DNA from: Natrinema soli
Lineage (GTDB): Archaea; Halobacteriota; Halobacteria; Halobacteriales; Natrialbaceae
Direction: 5' to 3'
DNA: 64,000 bases
NCBI RefSeq assembly: GCF_028618695.1
Contig: NZ_JAQIVI010000132.1
Coordinates: forward strand, 1 to 64,000
Positions 54,425 to 62,824 of the stretch are shown here, one piece after another (position 1 is the stretch's first letter; every line of letters starts with the position of its first letter). Under the pieces are notes generated by a model. It was not told where the DNA came from. It did not search any database and was given only the letters and a program-made list of their open reading frames with translations. Both the position numbers and the translations under genes were made by a program.

Positions 54425-56191
54425 ATGAGAGGTTCTGGAACGTGGGGATGTATCGTGAACGAACGCGTTGACACCCTCGTCCGTGGGACGTTAGTCAACG
54501 TGAACACCGGAAACGTGGAGGATTGCGCCGTAGCGATCGACGACGGGATCATCGTCGCGCTGGAAGAGCGTCCCGCCGAACGTGAACTCCACGCGAACTA
54601 CGTCACGCCCGGACTCATCGACGCTCACATGCACGTCGAATCGAGCATGGTGACGCTTCCACAGTACGCGGAAGCGGTCGTCCCGAACGGCGTGACGAGC
54701 GTCGTACACGACCCCCACGAAATAGCAAACGTGGTCGGCGCTGCAGGCGTCCGCGCCGTCATTCAAGACGCTGAACAGACGCCGTTGAAGGCTCGATTCA
54801 CCGTCCCTTCCAGCGTCCCAGCGTCGGACCTCCAGGACTGTGGGGCGACACTCCCCGCCGAAATGGTGACCGATCTACTTGAGGAACCGAACGTCATCGC
54901 GCTCGGCGAAGTAATGGACGTCCCCGGGTTGGTCGCGGGAGACGAAGACGTCCACGCGAAGATTCGCGCCGCACGGGAGCGCGGATTGACTGTCGACGGT
55001 CACATGCCACAGGTCACGGGCGACGAGCTACAGGAGGCCGCACAGTATCTAGACAACGACCACGAGAGTATCACGCTCGCCGAGGCTCGCGAGAAAGCCG
55101 ATGTCGGTCTCCGTGTCTACCTGCGCGAGGGGTCCTCCAGCAAGAACCTCGCCGAGCTCTTGCCGCTCACCGAGGAGGTCGATACTCGGCGACTCTCGTT
55201 CTGTACGGACGACCGTGAAGTCACTGACATTGTCGACGAAGGTGGCGTCGACTTCGCTGTTCGGAAAGCGATCCGGGAAGGCGCAGACCCGGTTGACGCC
55301 GTACAGATGGCGACGATAAACACGGCGGAGAGTTACGACCTCCCGTTCGGAAGAGTGGAGCCGGGTGCACCGGCGGATCTCGTGCTGCTCGATGATCTGG
55401 ATACTTGGCGTGTCGACAACGTACTCATCGATGGTGAACTGAATCCGACGGAGGACGGGACCACCCCTTCCGCGACCAACCTTCCGACGGACACGGTCGA
55501 GTCCCCCTCAGTCTCGCCGTCCGACCTCGCGATCACGGCTCCTGACGGCCGCAGTCGCACCGCCCGCGTCCGTGTCATTGATGCCGTCGGTGGACTCCAG
55601 ACCGAACCCATGATCGCCGAGGTCCCGGTACAGGAGGGCACGCTACTGCCGAATCCAGACGAAGACCTGCTCTCGCTCGCTGTCATCGAGCGACACGGTG
55701 GGAACGGAGGAGTCGGCCGCGGCTTCGTTCACGGGTTAGAACTCGACCGCGGTGCTGTCGGGTCAACGATCGCTCACGACGCGCACAACTGCGTCGTCGC
55801 CGGCGTCGATCACGCCTCCATGGCGGCGGTCGCAAACAAACTCGAGGAGTTAGGCGGCGGCGTCGTCGCGTACGATCCAGTCGACGATGAATTCGTTTCA
55901 CTCGCGCTCCCGGTTGCTGGCCTGATGTCGAACGAGCCGATAGAAACCGTCTACGAGCAGTTCGAAACCGTAGAGGCCCACACTGCCGGGATCGGGATGG
56001 CGAAAACTGGACTGATGGAACTCTCCTTCCTCGCCCTCGAGGTGATTCCGACGTATCGACTCACGAACAACGGCCTCGTAGACGTCACGAACGGCCAGTA
56101 CGTGGACGTGATGGTGTCAGAGCACGCCGGAGAACAGGGCTCCCCTGATGTCGACCGGTCGGCTCCCGACGATAGCGTCAGTGAGCCCTGA
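54425..56191 (+). CDS. ade: Adenine deaminase
   Basis: 588 residues from the ATG at 54425; a GTG at 54455 directly before the first conserved strand is an equally good start. Diagnostic segments: TPGLIDAHMHVESSMVTLPQ, GVTSVVHDPHEIANVVG, GEVMDVPGLVAGD, FCTDDREVTDIV and the C-terminal IGMAKTGLMELSFLALEVIP. It converts adenine to hypoxanthine and ammonia with a binuclear metal centre. It feeds the hypoxanthine-xanthine oxidation that a xanthine-dehydrogenase-like enzyme would do. Confidence 0.93.
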   Translation: MRGSGTWGCIVNERVDTLVRGTLVNVNTGNVEDCAVAIDDGIIVALEERPAERELHANYVTPGLIDAHMHVESSMVTLPQYAEAVVPNGVTSVVHDPHEIANVVGAAGVRAVIQDAEQTPLKARFTVPSSVPASDLQDCGATLPAEMVTDLLEEPNVIALGEVMDVPGLVAGDEDVHAKIRAARERGLTVDGHMPQVTGDELQEAAQYLDNDHESITLAEAREKADVGLRVYLREGSSSKNLAELLPLTEEVDTRRLSFCTDDREVTDIVDEGGVDFAVRKAIREGADPVDAVQMATINTAESYDLPFGRVEPGAPADLVLLDDLDTWRVDNVLIDGELNPTEDGTTPSATNLPTDTVESPSVSPSDLAITAPDGRSRTARVRVIDAVGGLQTEPMIAEVPVQEGTLLPNPDEDLLSLAVIERHGGNGGVGRGFVHGLELDRGAVGSTIAHDAHNCVVAGVDHASMAAVANKLEELGGGVVAYDPVDDEFVSLALPVAGLMSNEPIETVYEQFETVEAHTAGIGMAKTGLMELSFLALEVIPTYRLTNNGLVDVTNGQYVDVMVSEHAGEQGSPDVDRSAPDDSVSEP

Positions 56192-56202
56192 CGCACTGTC
56201 GC

Positions 56203-56997
56203 TCACCAGTCGACCGTAGCGGACATGATCACGTCGTCGACGTCGGACCCATCCAGCAGGTAGTGATCGTTGCGCGTCGCTTCGATGGTCCAGCCGCGGT
56301 CGACGAGAAAATCGATTCCCCGCCGATTCGTGGCAGGAAGGTGCTGATACAGTTTCTCATAGCCACAGCGGTCGGCACACTGCCGAGCGTAAGCCAACAG
56401 TCTGGTCCCGATCCCCGCCTCGCGTCGCGATTCCACGACGCCACCGGTGACGGTCGCCGTGTGGGCGGTTTGCGACCGGGCCGTCGCGTCGACGTGAACC
56501 AACCCACAGATCGTGTCCTCGATGGTCGCCACATAGACCGCGCACTCACCCGCCGAATCGCGCCGGTGGAGTGTCCCGTCGTCCGTCGCCGTTGCCATGG
56601 TCGACGTCGTTTCGACAGACGGCTGTTCGCCGGCCATCGAACGGATGGCGGTGACCAGTTCCGCCCGATCGGCATCGGTTGCCGGCCGAAATTCGACGAG
56701 CGAATCGAAACGCGAGAGACCGACCGTTATCGACTCCGCCACGCGGTTCAGGTCGGTGGTCACACGGACTAGGTCGTCAGTCTCGACCAGCAATCCCTTT
56801 TGCGTGAGGAGCGCTAGATGGTGATCGATTGCGCGCCGGTCGTTGGGGTACAGTTCCTCCTGCAGGCGACGAGGACGAACTGGACCGTGTTGGACGACGT
56901 ACTCGTAGACGGTCCGCCGTTCCTCGTTGGTGATCTCGTTTATTGACGCTGTACTCGACCGTATCACGCCACCAGTTGGACTCGAATTTTCACGCAT
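56203..56997 (-). CDS. Winged-helix and GNAT acetyltransferase fusion
   Basis: 264 residues. N-terminal ArsR/MarR-like winged helix (about 20-95: NEERRTVYEYVVQHGPVRPR, AIDHHLALLTQKGLLVET). C-terminal GNAT domain (about 100-250) with FRPATDADRAELV, VATIEDTICGLVHVDA and the acetyl-CoA loop SRREAGIGTRLLAYARQ. It converges with the adenine deaminase gene (11 bp gap). It may be a regulator that senses or modifies a metabolite or itself. GNAT-containing regulators of this design are common in haloarchaea but rarely studied. Confidence 0.82.
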   Translation of the reverse strand: MRENSSPTGGVIRSSTASINEITNEERRTVYEYVVQHGPVRPRRLQEELYPNDRRAIDHHLALLTQKGLLVETDDLVRVTTDLNRVAESITVGLSRFDSLVEFRPATDADRAELVTAIRSMAGEQPSVETTSTMATATDDGTLHRRDSAGECAVYVATIEDTICGLVHVDATARSQTAHTATVTGGVVESRREAGIGTRLLAYARQCADRCGYEKLYQHLPATNRRGIDFLVDRGWTIEATRNDHYLLDGSDVDDVIMSATVDW

Positions 56998-57035
56998 AGT
57001 TTCTCCTGCACCACGGTTTGCAGTCCGGATGCTGC

Positions 57036-57233
57036 CTATAATCCGCGGCTATCGACAGTACCATCGGAATCGAGGTATATAGTTGCTCGAACGGACACGC
57101 CGCCAGACGCTCGTGGCAACACCTGACACATTCGGGCAATGGCCGCCCTGTCGGCGGTCGTTACCGTGGATCCGGACGTCTCACCGTCTGCTGCTGAGTC
57201 GTCTCCCCCGTTGGGTGCCGATTCGCTTTTCAT
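57036..57233 (-). CDS. Possible small protein of unknown function
   Basis: 65 codons starting 13 nt after the stop of the nucleotidyltransferase gene, with a polar N-terminal half and TIYLDSDGTVDSRG at the end. The 3-prime part contains a TATA-like box (ctatatacc) that could serve the winged-helix/GNAT gene, so the frame may be fortuitous. Confidence 0.25.
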   Translation of the reverse strand: MKSESAPNGGDDSAADGETSGSTVTTADRAAIARMCQVLPRASGGVSVRATIYLDSDGTVDSRGL

Positions 57234-57245
57234 CCCGAAGGGGCA

Positions 57246-57890
57246 TCACTCGGTGGCCCACTCCAGATCCGTCTTGGAATCGATGTCCCTCGTCACGCCC
57301 GGATCGTCGACATCGACGAAGACGGTGTTTTCGTGGTTCTCGATGAGTTCTCGCCCGCCTCGGTCGCCGGAAACAGTCGACAGCGCGTCGTAGTGCTGTC
57401 GACCGAACAGGACGGGATTTCCACGCTGTCCCTCGTACGTGGGGGCGACGATGCTCCCGTCGCCGGTCACGTACACTGTTCGCAACGTGTCCACGGTCAG
57501 TGGACGAACGAACGGCATATCTCCGAGCATGAAAACGGTCGCGTCCCAGTCTGCGTCGCGTGCGGCGTCGACGCCGGTCCGGACTGACGCGCTCTGTCCC
57601 GCCGCGTAGTTCTCGTTGGAGCGGACCGAGAGATCGAGATCAGCGAGAACCGCCGCTACACGGTCTGCCTCGTGACCGACGACGGCGACGATATCGTCGA
57701 CGGACGACCGATACAGCGTCTCCGCCGCACGTCTCACGATGGGTGTCCCTTCGACGTCCGCAAGGAGTTTGTTCCCTCCCTCAAACCGGGTCCCCTTTCC
57801 CGCTGCGAGGACCACACCACCAATCGTATCGGCTTCAGTACCACTATCCGGCCCGTCAACAGCCCGAGCCATGTCAGACCGATCTGCCAT
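57246..57890 (-). CDS. MobA-like nucleotidyltransferase (MocA type)
   Basis: 214 residues (start may be the Met at residue 7). NTP-transferase loop VVLAAGKGTRFEGGNKLL (about 26-43), VAVVGHEADRV and the metal-binding FMLGDMPFV. MocA enzymes add CMP to molybdopterin to make the dinucleotide cofactor of xanthine-dehydrogenase-family enzymes; MobA-like proteins with this signature are also part of the selenium-dependent molybdenum hydroxylase set. The gene lies 105 bp downstream of yqeC on the same strand. Confidence 0.88.
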   Translation of the reverse strand: MADRSDMARAVDGPDSGTEADTIGGVVLAAGKGTRFEGGNKLLADVEGTPIVRRAAETLYRSSVDDIVAVVGHEADRVAAVLADLDLSVRSNENYAAGQSASVRTGVDAARDADWDATVFMLGDMPFVRPLTVDTLRTVYVTGDGSIVAPTYEGQRGNPVLFGRQHYDALSTVSGDRGGRELIENHENTVFVDVDDPGVTRDIDSKTDLEWATE

Positions 57891-57995
57891 ACGACCATTT
57901 CGTGACGGACCGTACTGGTTCTTTTCCCGTCGCCATCTCTGTCGGGCACCCTGACAGCGAGTACGCTCGAGTTCCTATCACGGTTCGAGCTCCTA

Positions 57996-58757
57996 TCACG
58001 ACGACTTGTTCTCGACGGGGAGGCAGACGTCTCGTTCGAACGACGTCACGAGGCCGCGCGTAAATCGAGACGTTTCCCCGAGCGCGTGCTCGAGTACCGC
58101 TCGCGCCGTCTCCATGAGGCCTGGCATATCGGCCTTGTTGATCACAGGGGTGACCGCTGCGGCATCTGGCACGTGTCGTAGTCCACCGTCGGGGCTGGCG
58201 AGTACGGTGCCGATCGTTTCGGGCGTGATCGTGTCGCCGACGGAGAGGCCCGTGATCGCGGCGACACGTTCGGGACGGTGAACGACGGCTTCCGTAAGCG
58301 GTTCGCCGACGGCGTGCACTGAGGCCACGGGGACGACGTGAGTCGCCTCGTCGGGAACGACCGGCTCGTTGGTGTCGGGGGCCTTGAACTCCCGCGCTCG
58401 AGCTCCATCGGCTTTGACGAGGAGCCAGTCGACGAACCCACGATCGAGAACCGCCGTCAGCGGCTCCGGATCGAAACCGCGGACTTTCCGGTCGACTCGT
58501 TCGGGATCGGAGACCCATTCGCTCGCAAACGCGACCGGTGGCTCGGTTTCGAGAAGCGCGTCCGGCAGTCGCTCGACGTTCGTGACCGTCAGCGGCAGAT
58601 CGGGTGGCGGCATCTGTGTCGTCGTCGTGAACCCGATGTCGTACCCCTGCTCGGTTCCTTCCATCGCGAGTCGGTGCATGGCAGTCTTCTTGCCGCCCGC
58701 ACCGACGAACGCGACGAGCGCTCGGTCGCCGAGGCCCAGCGCGGTCGACAGTTGCAT
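57996..58757 (-). CDS. yqeC: Selenium-dependent Mo hydroxylase accessory protein
   Basis: 253 residues. P-loop-like GAGGKKTAMHRLA at 19-31, FTTTTQMPPP near 44-53, VDWLLVKADGARAREFKAPD and VTPVINKADMPG. This pattern is characteristic of YqeC, a putative nucleotide-binding protein found with orphan SelD and YqeB. Its biochemical step is not established; it is thought to help in making or inserting the labile selenium ligand of molybdenum hydroxylases. It is divergent from the TusA-SelD pair across a 107-bp shared promoter region. Confidence 0.88.
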   Translation of the reverse strand: MQLSTALGLGDRALVAFVGAGGKKTAMHRLAMEGTEQGYDIGFTTTTQMPPPDLPLTVTNVERLPDALLETEPPVAFASEWVSDPERVDRKVRGFDPEPLTAVLDRGFVDWLLVKADGARAREFKAPDTNEPVVPDEATHVVPVASVHAVGEPLTEAVVHRPERVAAITGLSVGDTITPETIGTVLASPDGGLRHVPDAAAVTPVINKADMPGLMETARAVLEHALGETSRFTRGLVTSFERDVCLPVENKSS

Positions 58758-58864
58758 ACCGTCACTGTGCGCCGAGAGCGAAAATAGGTTTGTCCCATCG
58801 GAGTGCGAGCCACGGAGTGGATCGAGTCGATACTGTTTTGCGACTCACTCGCATACGTCGACGT

Positions 58865-59113
58865 ATGACGCGAGTAGACGTGCGCGGAGAAATCTGCCCG
58901 CGGCCGGCGCTGATCGTCCGCCAGCAGCTCGCTGAACTGGAGACGGGCGATGAGTTACTCGTGCGAGGTGATTACCCCCCGGCGGAACGGAACCTCTGTC
59001 GAATGTGTCGCAAACGCGGATTCACCGTCACGAAGATCGAGGATGGGAGCAACGAGAACGCGTTCGAGTTACGAATCGAAGTGTCCGAAGACGCAACGAT
59101 TCCGGAGGCGTAG
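58865..59113 (+). CDS. TusA-like sulfur or selenium carrier
   Basis: 82 residues from the ATG at 58865. It has the full CPxP motif in DVRGEICPRPALIVRQQL, then VRGDYPPAERNLCRMCRKRG with extra cysteines and a CxxC-like pair. It ends 3 nt before the SelD start codon, so the two are co-translated. In other organisms TusA/YedF-like proteins next to SelD are suspected selenium donors. Compared with the copy at 46956 this one keeps the second Pro. Confidence 0.9.
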   Translation: MTRVDVRGEICPRPALIVRQQLAELETGDELLVRGDYPPAERNLCRMCRKRGFTVTKIEDGSNENAFELRIEVSEDATIPEA

Positions 59114-59116
59114 TCG

Positions 59117-60160
59117 ATGCCCGATCGTTCCGCCGACACCACCGCCCGGCTTACCGAGTACGCCGACCTTCACGGTTGTTCCTGCAAAGTCGGCCAGAGC
59201 GACCTCGACGACCTCCTTCGAGAGGTGGGGCTGACCCAATCTCGAGACGAACTGCTGTTCGGCGTCGGCGAGGATGCAGCCGCACGGCGACTGACCGACG
59301 ATCTGGCGCTCGTTTCGACGGTCGATTTCTTCACGCCGATCATCGACGACCCCTACGACTTCGGCCGCGTCGCAGCGTGTAACGCCGCGAGCGACGCCTT
59401 CGCGACGGGGGCTGTCGACAACCTCGACTGTCTCGTCGTCCTCGGTCTCCCACAGGAATTGACGGACGCCGCACCGATGATCTTGGCCGGTATCGCCGAT
59501 GCGATCGACGACATGGACGGCGTGATCGCCGGGGGCCACACGATCATCAGCCCGTGGCCGTTCGCCGGCGGTGCCGTCTCTGCGACTGCACCGCCCGAGA
59601 CGCTGTTGACGTCACAGCAGGCGACGGCCGGTGACCACCTCTACCTCACGAAACCGCTCGGAACGCAGTCGGCGATGGGTGGACTGCGCGTTTCGGACGA
59701 CGAGTTCGCCGACGTCGTCGCAGAGGCCACGGAACGGTCCGTTCGAAAGATCGGCGACGAAGCGCTCGCCTGGATGACGACCCCGAACCGAGCCGCTGCA
59801 ATGGCAAGTCGCGACGTCGCGACCGCGGCGACCGATATAACCGGATTCGGCCTTGTCGGACAAACGCAGGTCCTCGCCGACAACGCCGACGTGGGGATCG
59901 AGGTAAGTAGGCTGCCGATCATCGAGGGAACCGCCAACCTCTCGAGACTGTTCGGGTACGGCCTCGAGGACGGCGAGAGCGCGGAAACCAGCGGCGGCTT
60001 GCTCCTGTCGGTCCCCGAGTCGCAGACTCCGACGCTCGAATCCCGTCTCGACGGTGCTGACGTCTTCTACCGTCGTATCGGACGCGTCACCGACGGCGAC
60101 GGCGTTTCGTTGCGCGATCCGACGATAGAACCGATCAGCCGGGAGAAACGAGACAACTGA
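59117..60160 (+). CDS. selD: Selenophosphate synthetase
   Basis: 347 residues. The N-terminal catalytic segment is LHGCSCKVG with Cys21, Cys23 and Lys24, corresponding to the Cys/Sec and Lys of known SelD; no in-frame TGA is used. ATP- and metal-binding segments: GVGEDAAARRL, VDFFTPIIDDPYDFGRVAAC, NAASDAFATGA and GVIAGGHTI, then TDITGFGLVGQ. It makes selenophosphate from selenide and ATP. No selenocysteine or selenouridine genes are visible here, but YqeC, YqeB and a Mo hydroxylase are, pointing to the labile-selenium cofactor route. Confidence 0.93.
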   Translation: MPDRSADTTARLTEYADLHGCSCKVGQSDLDDLLREVGLTQSRDELLFGVGEDAAARRLTDDLALVSTVDFFTPIIDDPYDFGRVAACNAASDAFATGAVDNLDCLVVLGLPQELTDAAPMILAGIADAIDDMDGVIAGGHTIISPWPFAGGAVSATAPPETLLTSQQATAGDHLYLTKPLGTQSAMGGLRVSDDEFADVVAEATERSVRKIGDEALAWMTTPNRAAAMASRDVATAATDITGFGLVGQTQVLADNADVGIEVSRLPIIEGTANLSRLFGYGLEDGESAETSGGLLLSVPESQTPTLESRLDGADVFYRRIGRVTDGDGVSLRDPTIEPISREKRDN

Positions 60161-60167
60161 CCGACCG

Positions 60168-61748
60168 CTAGTGGAGTTTCAGAACGGCCTCGAGGACGCC
60201 GCCGCCGAGACAGAGCGCTTTATCCGAAATCTTCGCCGGGTCGACGCCGTCGCCGCGCGGGTCGATATCGCCGAGTTTCGTCCCTTCGTTGACCTCGAGT
60301 CCGCCGTGGACGAGACCGCGAACGAGGCCGTCGATTTGCGCGACCACGTCGGTGTTGCCGACGTGACCCATAGTCTCGCCCGCCGAAACGGAATCACCGA
60401 TTTCGACCACAGGTTCCCACGCCCCCTCGCCCGGTGCACGGAGGACCCGTTCGTGCGTGTAGCCGCGTCGTTCTCCCGGTTCGCCGTCGTACGGACTCGC
60501 CCGGCCGTCGTAGAAAACGCGACCTAACTCGTGGCCTCTGTCCGTCTCGACGACGGCATCGACGTCCTCGCTGGCTTCGAATCCGGGACCGAGACCGACG
60601 ACCACGTCCGCGTCGTCGCGGCGGGTGCCCGTATCGGTCCGACCTTTCGCCAGTATCGCATCGACGACCACGGCCGCATCGAGCGTCGCCGCGATCGAGG
60701 CCTCCGGGTCATCGAGGACCGGAACCGCATCGTCCTCGAGTATCTCGATCGCCTCGTCGACGTCGGCCGCTCGTCGTCCGACGACGCCTTCGATCGATAC
60801 GTCGTCTTCGTACACCGCTGTCGCGAACGCCACCTTCCGTCGAACGACGGTCGGTCGTTCGACCTCGGTCACCACGACCGGATACCCGGCTTGGTGCAGT
60901 CGGTAGACGACTCCGCTCCCGAGGTCGCCGCCGCCCCGGACGACGACGAGGTCATCGAGATTCAGTCGCGTCGCGCGCTGTCCGCCGGCACCGTACCGAT
61001 CCATGTTCACCTCCGAGAGTATCGCCAGCGCGACGTCTTCCGGACCGCTCCCGCCGATATCGAGCCCGACGGGTGCCCTGACCCGCGCGAGTTCTCGCCG
61101 GCTGTACCCCCCCTCGGCGAGCGAATCGACGACGTGTTCCGCCTTCGTGTCGCTGGCGACGAGGCCGACGTAGCCGGCGTTTCCGTCGAGCGCCGCAGCG
61201 ACAGCGCGCTGATCGAACGTCCCGCTGCGCGTCGCCACCGCGACCGACGTTTCGGCGGTCATCGGGAGCTCGGACAGCGTTTCTTCGTACTCTCCGTGGA
61301 TGACGTCTGTGTCGTCCGGGAACACATCCGGGTCAGCGTATTCCTCGCGGTCGTCGACCACCGTGACGTCGTACCCCACCTGCTCCGCCAGCGCCGCGAG
61401 TTCGACGCTGATGTGGCCGCCACCGGCGATGTACAGGCGTGCCCGCCCGCGAATTCGTTCGATGAAGACGTCCATCGACCCGCCACAGACCATGCCGGTG
61501 TTCCCGCCGGGCTCGAGTTCGTACGTTCGAACCCCGGAGTCGGCCTCACCGTCCAGCACTGCTCGCGCGTCCTCGCCGGCGAGGTGTTCGACCGTTCCGC
61601 CGCCGATCGTGCCGTAGTTGCCGTCCGTGGTGACGAGCATCCGATCCCCGACGTCCCTGGGTGCGCTCCCGTCCTTGTCGACGATCGTCAGCATCGCAGC
61701 CGCCTCGCCGTCGTCGACCAGTTCGGTGACTCGTTCGAACACGCTCAT
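60168..61748 (-). CDS. XdhC-YqeB fusion protein
   Basis: 526 residues. The first half (1-260) is XdhC/CoxI: GNYGTIGGGTVEHLAGEDA, TGMVCGGSMDVFIE with the conserved Cys88, a Rossmann part LYIAGGGHISVELAAL, and APVGLDIGGSGPEDVALAI. XdhC binds molybdenum cofactor, protects it and helps its sulfuration before insertion. The second half (from about 264) is YqeB: DLVVVRGGGDLGSGVVYRLH, ERPTVVRRKVAFATAVYED and a C-terminal biotinyl-lipoyl-like part. In most organisms these are separate genes. The start overlaps the DsrH-like stop by 4 nt. It converges with selD (7 bp gap). Confidence 0.9.
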   Translation of the reverse strand: MSVFERVTELVDDGEAAAMLTIVDKDGSAPRDVGDRMLVTTDGNYGTIGGGTVEHLAGEDARAVLDGEADSGVRTYELEPGGNTGMVCGGSMDVFIERIRGRARLYIAGGGHISVELAALAEQVGYDVTVVDDREEYADPDVFPDDTDVIHGEYEETLSELPMTAETSVAVATRSGTFDQRAVAAALDGNAGYVGLVASDTKAEHVVDSLAEGGYSRRELARVRAPVGLDIGGSGPEDVALAILSEVNMDRYGAGGQRATRLNLDDLVVVRGGGDLGSGVVYRLHQAGYPVVVTEVERPTVVRRKVAFATAVYEDDVSIEGVVGRRAADVDEAIEILEDDAVPVLDDPEASIAATLDAAVVVDAILAKGRTDTGTRRDDADVVVGLGPGFEASEDVDAVVETDRGHELGRVFYDGRASPYDGEPGERRGYTHERVLRAPGEGAWEPVVEIGDSVSAGETMGHVGNTDVVAQIDGLVRGLVHGGLEVNEGTKLGDIDPRGDGVDPAKISDKALCLGGGVLEAVLKLH

Positions 61749-61990
61749 ACGAAGTTTTTCACCTCGTTCTCGACTATCAGGTCGATTAAATCGTCGTACG
61801 TGATCTCCTCGATTTCCTCGGGGAGGTCGACGCCGCGGACGTCGACGTCTTTCTTGACGGCGTAGAGTTCCGCGTCGAGCGCCGGAGACAGGAACACGCC
61901 GTCCTGTACGAGGACGACGCGTGCCTCCGGGTCGTCCACCGCAGTTCGAAGTCCGATATCGGCCATGGGTTCGTCTATCAGGTATAGCAT
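61745..61990 (-). CDS. DsrH/TusB-like protein
   Basis: 81 residues from the ATG at 61990, two bases after the upstream stop. It has the DsrH-type strand pattern LYLIDEPMADIGLRTAVDDP, VVLVQDGVFLSPAL and the closing ITYDDLIDLIVENEV. The catalytic Cys of true DsrH/TusB is not obvious. It is the third member of a DsrE/DsrF/DsrH-like triad and its stop overlaps the XdhC-YqeB start. Confidence 0.75.
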   Translation of the reverse strand: MLYLIDEPMADIGLRTAVDDPEARVVLVQDGVFLSPALDAELYAVKKDVDVRGVDLPEEIEEITYDDLIDLIVENEVKNFV

Positions 61991-61992
61991 GG

Positions 61993-62346
61993 TTAGAAGT
62001 CCAAAACGCAATCGGCGTCCCGAATGCGCGCCGAAACCTCGTCGCCGGCGCGAACGGTCACGTCGGCAGCGATCTCGTCGGCGGCGATGTCCCGCTCCGT
62101 CATCGCGGCGGCGTCGACGATCATCGCTCCGTTCTGTTCCCGCAGATCGGCGATGTGCCCCGGCATGTTCAGCGCGTCTCGGTCGACGTCGCTTCGGGCG
62201 GCATACGTGCCGTCTTCCGTGAAGACTACTGTGACGTCGTGCCGGTCGAACCCCGCGGCGACACCCCGCGCCGCCCGCAGCCCCTCCGGGACGTGCACGC
62301 GCCCGTACGGTGCTCGAGTCAGTAACACGATGACGTCGCGTTTCAT
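61993..62346 (-). CDS. DsrF/TusC-like protein
   Basis: 117 residues from the ATG at 62346, overlapping the upstream DsrE-like stop by 4 nt. It starts VIVLLTRAPYGRVHVPEGLRA and includes VTVVFTEDGTYAARSD, the DsrE-fold strand with GVxxA-like layout, and a central MPGHIADLREQNGAMIVDAA. DsrF/TusC subunits are structural partners in hexameric sulfur-relay complexes. Several Asp-rich loops replace cysteines. Confidence 0.75.
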   Translation of the reverse strand: MKRDVIVLLTRAPYGRVHVPEGLRAARGVAAGFDRHDVTVVFTEDGTYAARSDVDRDALNMPGHIADLREQNGAMIVDAAAMTERDIAADEIAADVTVRAGDEVSARIRDADCVLDF

Positions 62347-62714
62347 AGCGATATCACTCGGTCTGCATCGCCGATCATGTCCGCCAGATCGGGGAGAAGT
62401 CCGACCTCCACGCCGTCCGGATAATCGTCCGGTGCGTCGATACCGCGGGCGTCGACGCAGAGCCCACAACAGATCACTTCGGCTCCGTCGGCGATAAGTT
62501 CCTGAAACTTCGCCGTCGGCATCTCGTCGTAGAGGCCGGTGTCCGAACAGTCGGGAAACGTCTGTCCGTCGACGGGCACGAGCGCCCCGTCGAGGTAGTG
62601 AAAGAACGAAACCTCGTGGCCTTTCCCGAGCGCCGCCTTCCCGAGTTCGTACGCCGTTCGCCAGCGCTCGCTGTCGAAGGGCCCGCCGGTCAGTAGAATT
62701 CCGATGGATGCCAT
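62343..62714 (-). CDS. DsrE/TusD-like sulfur-relay protein
   Basis: 123 residues. The DsrE fold starts SIGILLTGGPFDSERWRTAY; the active-site segment is EVICCGLCVDARGI with Cys82, Cys83 and Cys86, where TusD has its persulfide-carrying Cys. It is the first gene of the triad, 110 nt after the hydroxylase subunit gene. DsrE-type proteins receive sulfur from TusA, two of which are encoded in the window, so a relay TusA to DsrEFH to Mo cofactor (or selenium handling) is suggested. Confidence 0.85.
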   Translation of the reverse strand: MASIGILLTGGPFDSERWRTAYELGKAALGKGHEVSFFHYLDGALVPVDGQTFPDCSDTGLYDEMPTAKFQELIADGAEVICCGLCVDARGIDAPDDYPDGVEVGLLPDLADMIGDADRVISL

Positions 62715-62824
62715 GATCTACCATAGCGGAGTAGCGATAATAATAGTTCGGACGACTCCGGTACGCCTCGAGAGATCTGGGGCGGGAGACGGTGTTATGG
62801 AAGGCCGCTTCGCACTGACGGCGG

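Noticed and set aside
59117..60160. Selenocysteine in SelD or in a downstream gene
   Set aside because: The SelD active site uses ordinary Cys codons, and no gene in the block needs an in-frame TGA to be complete.
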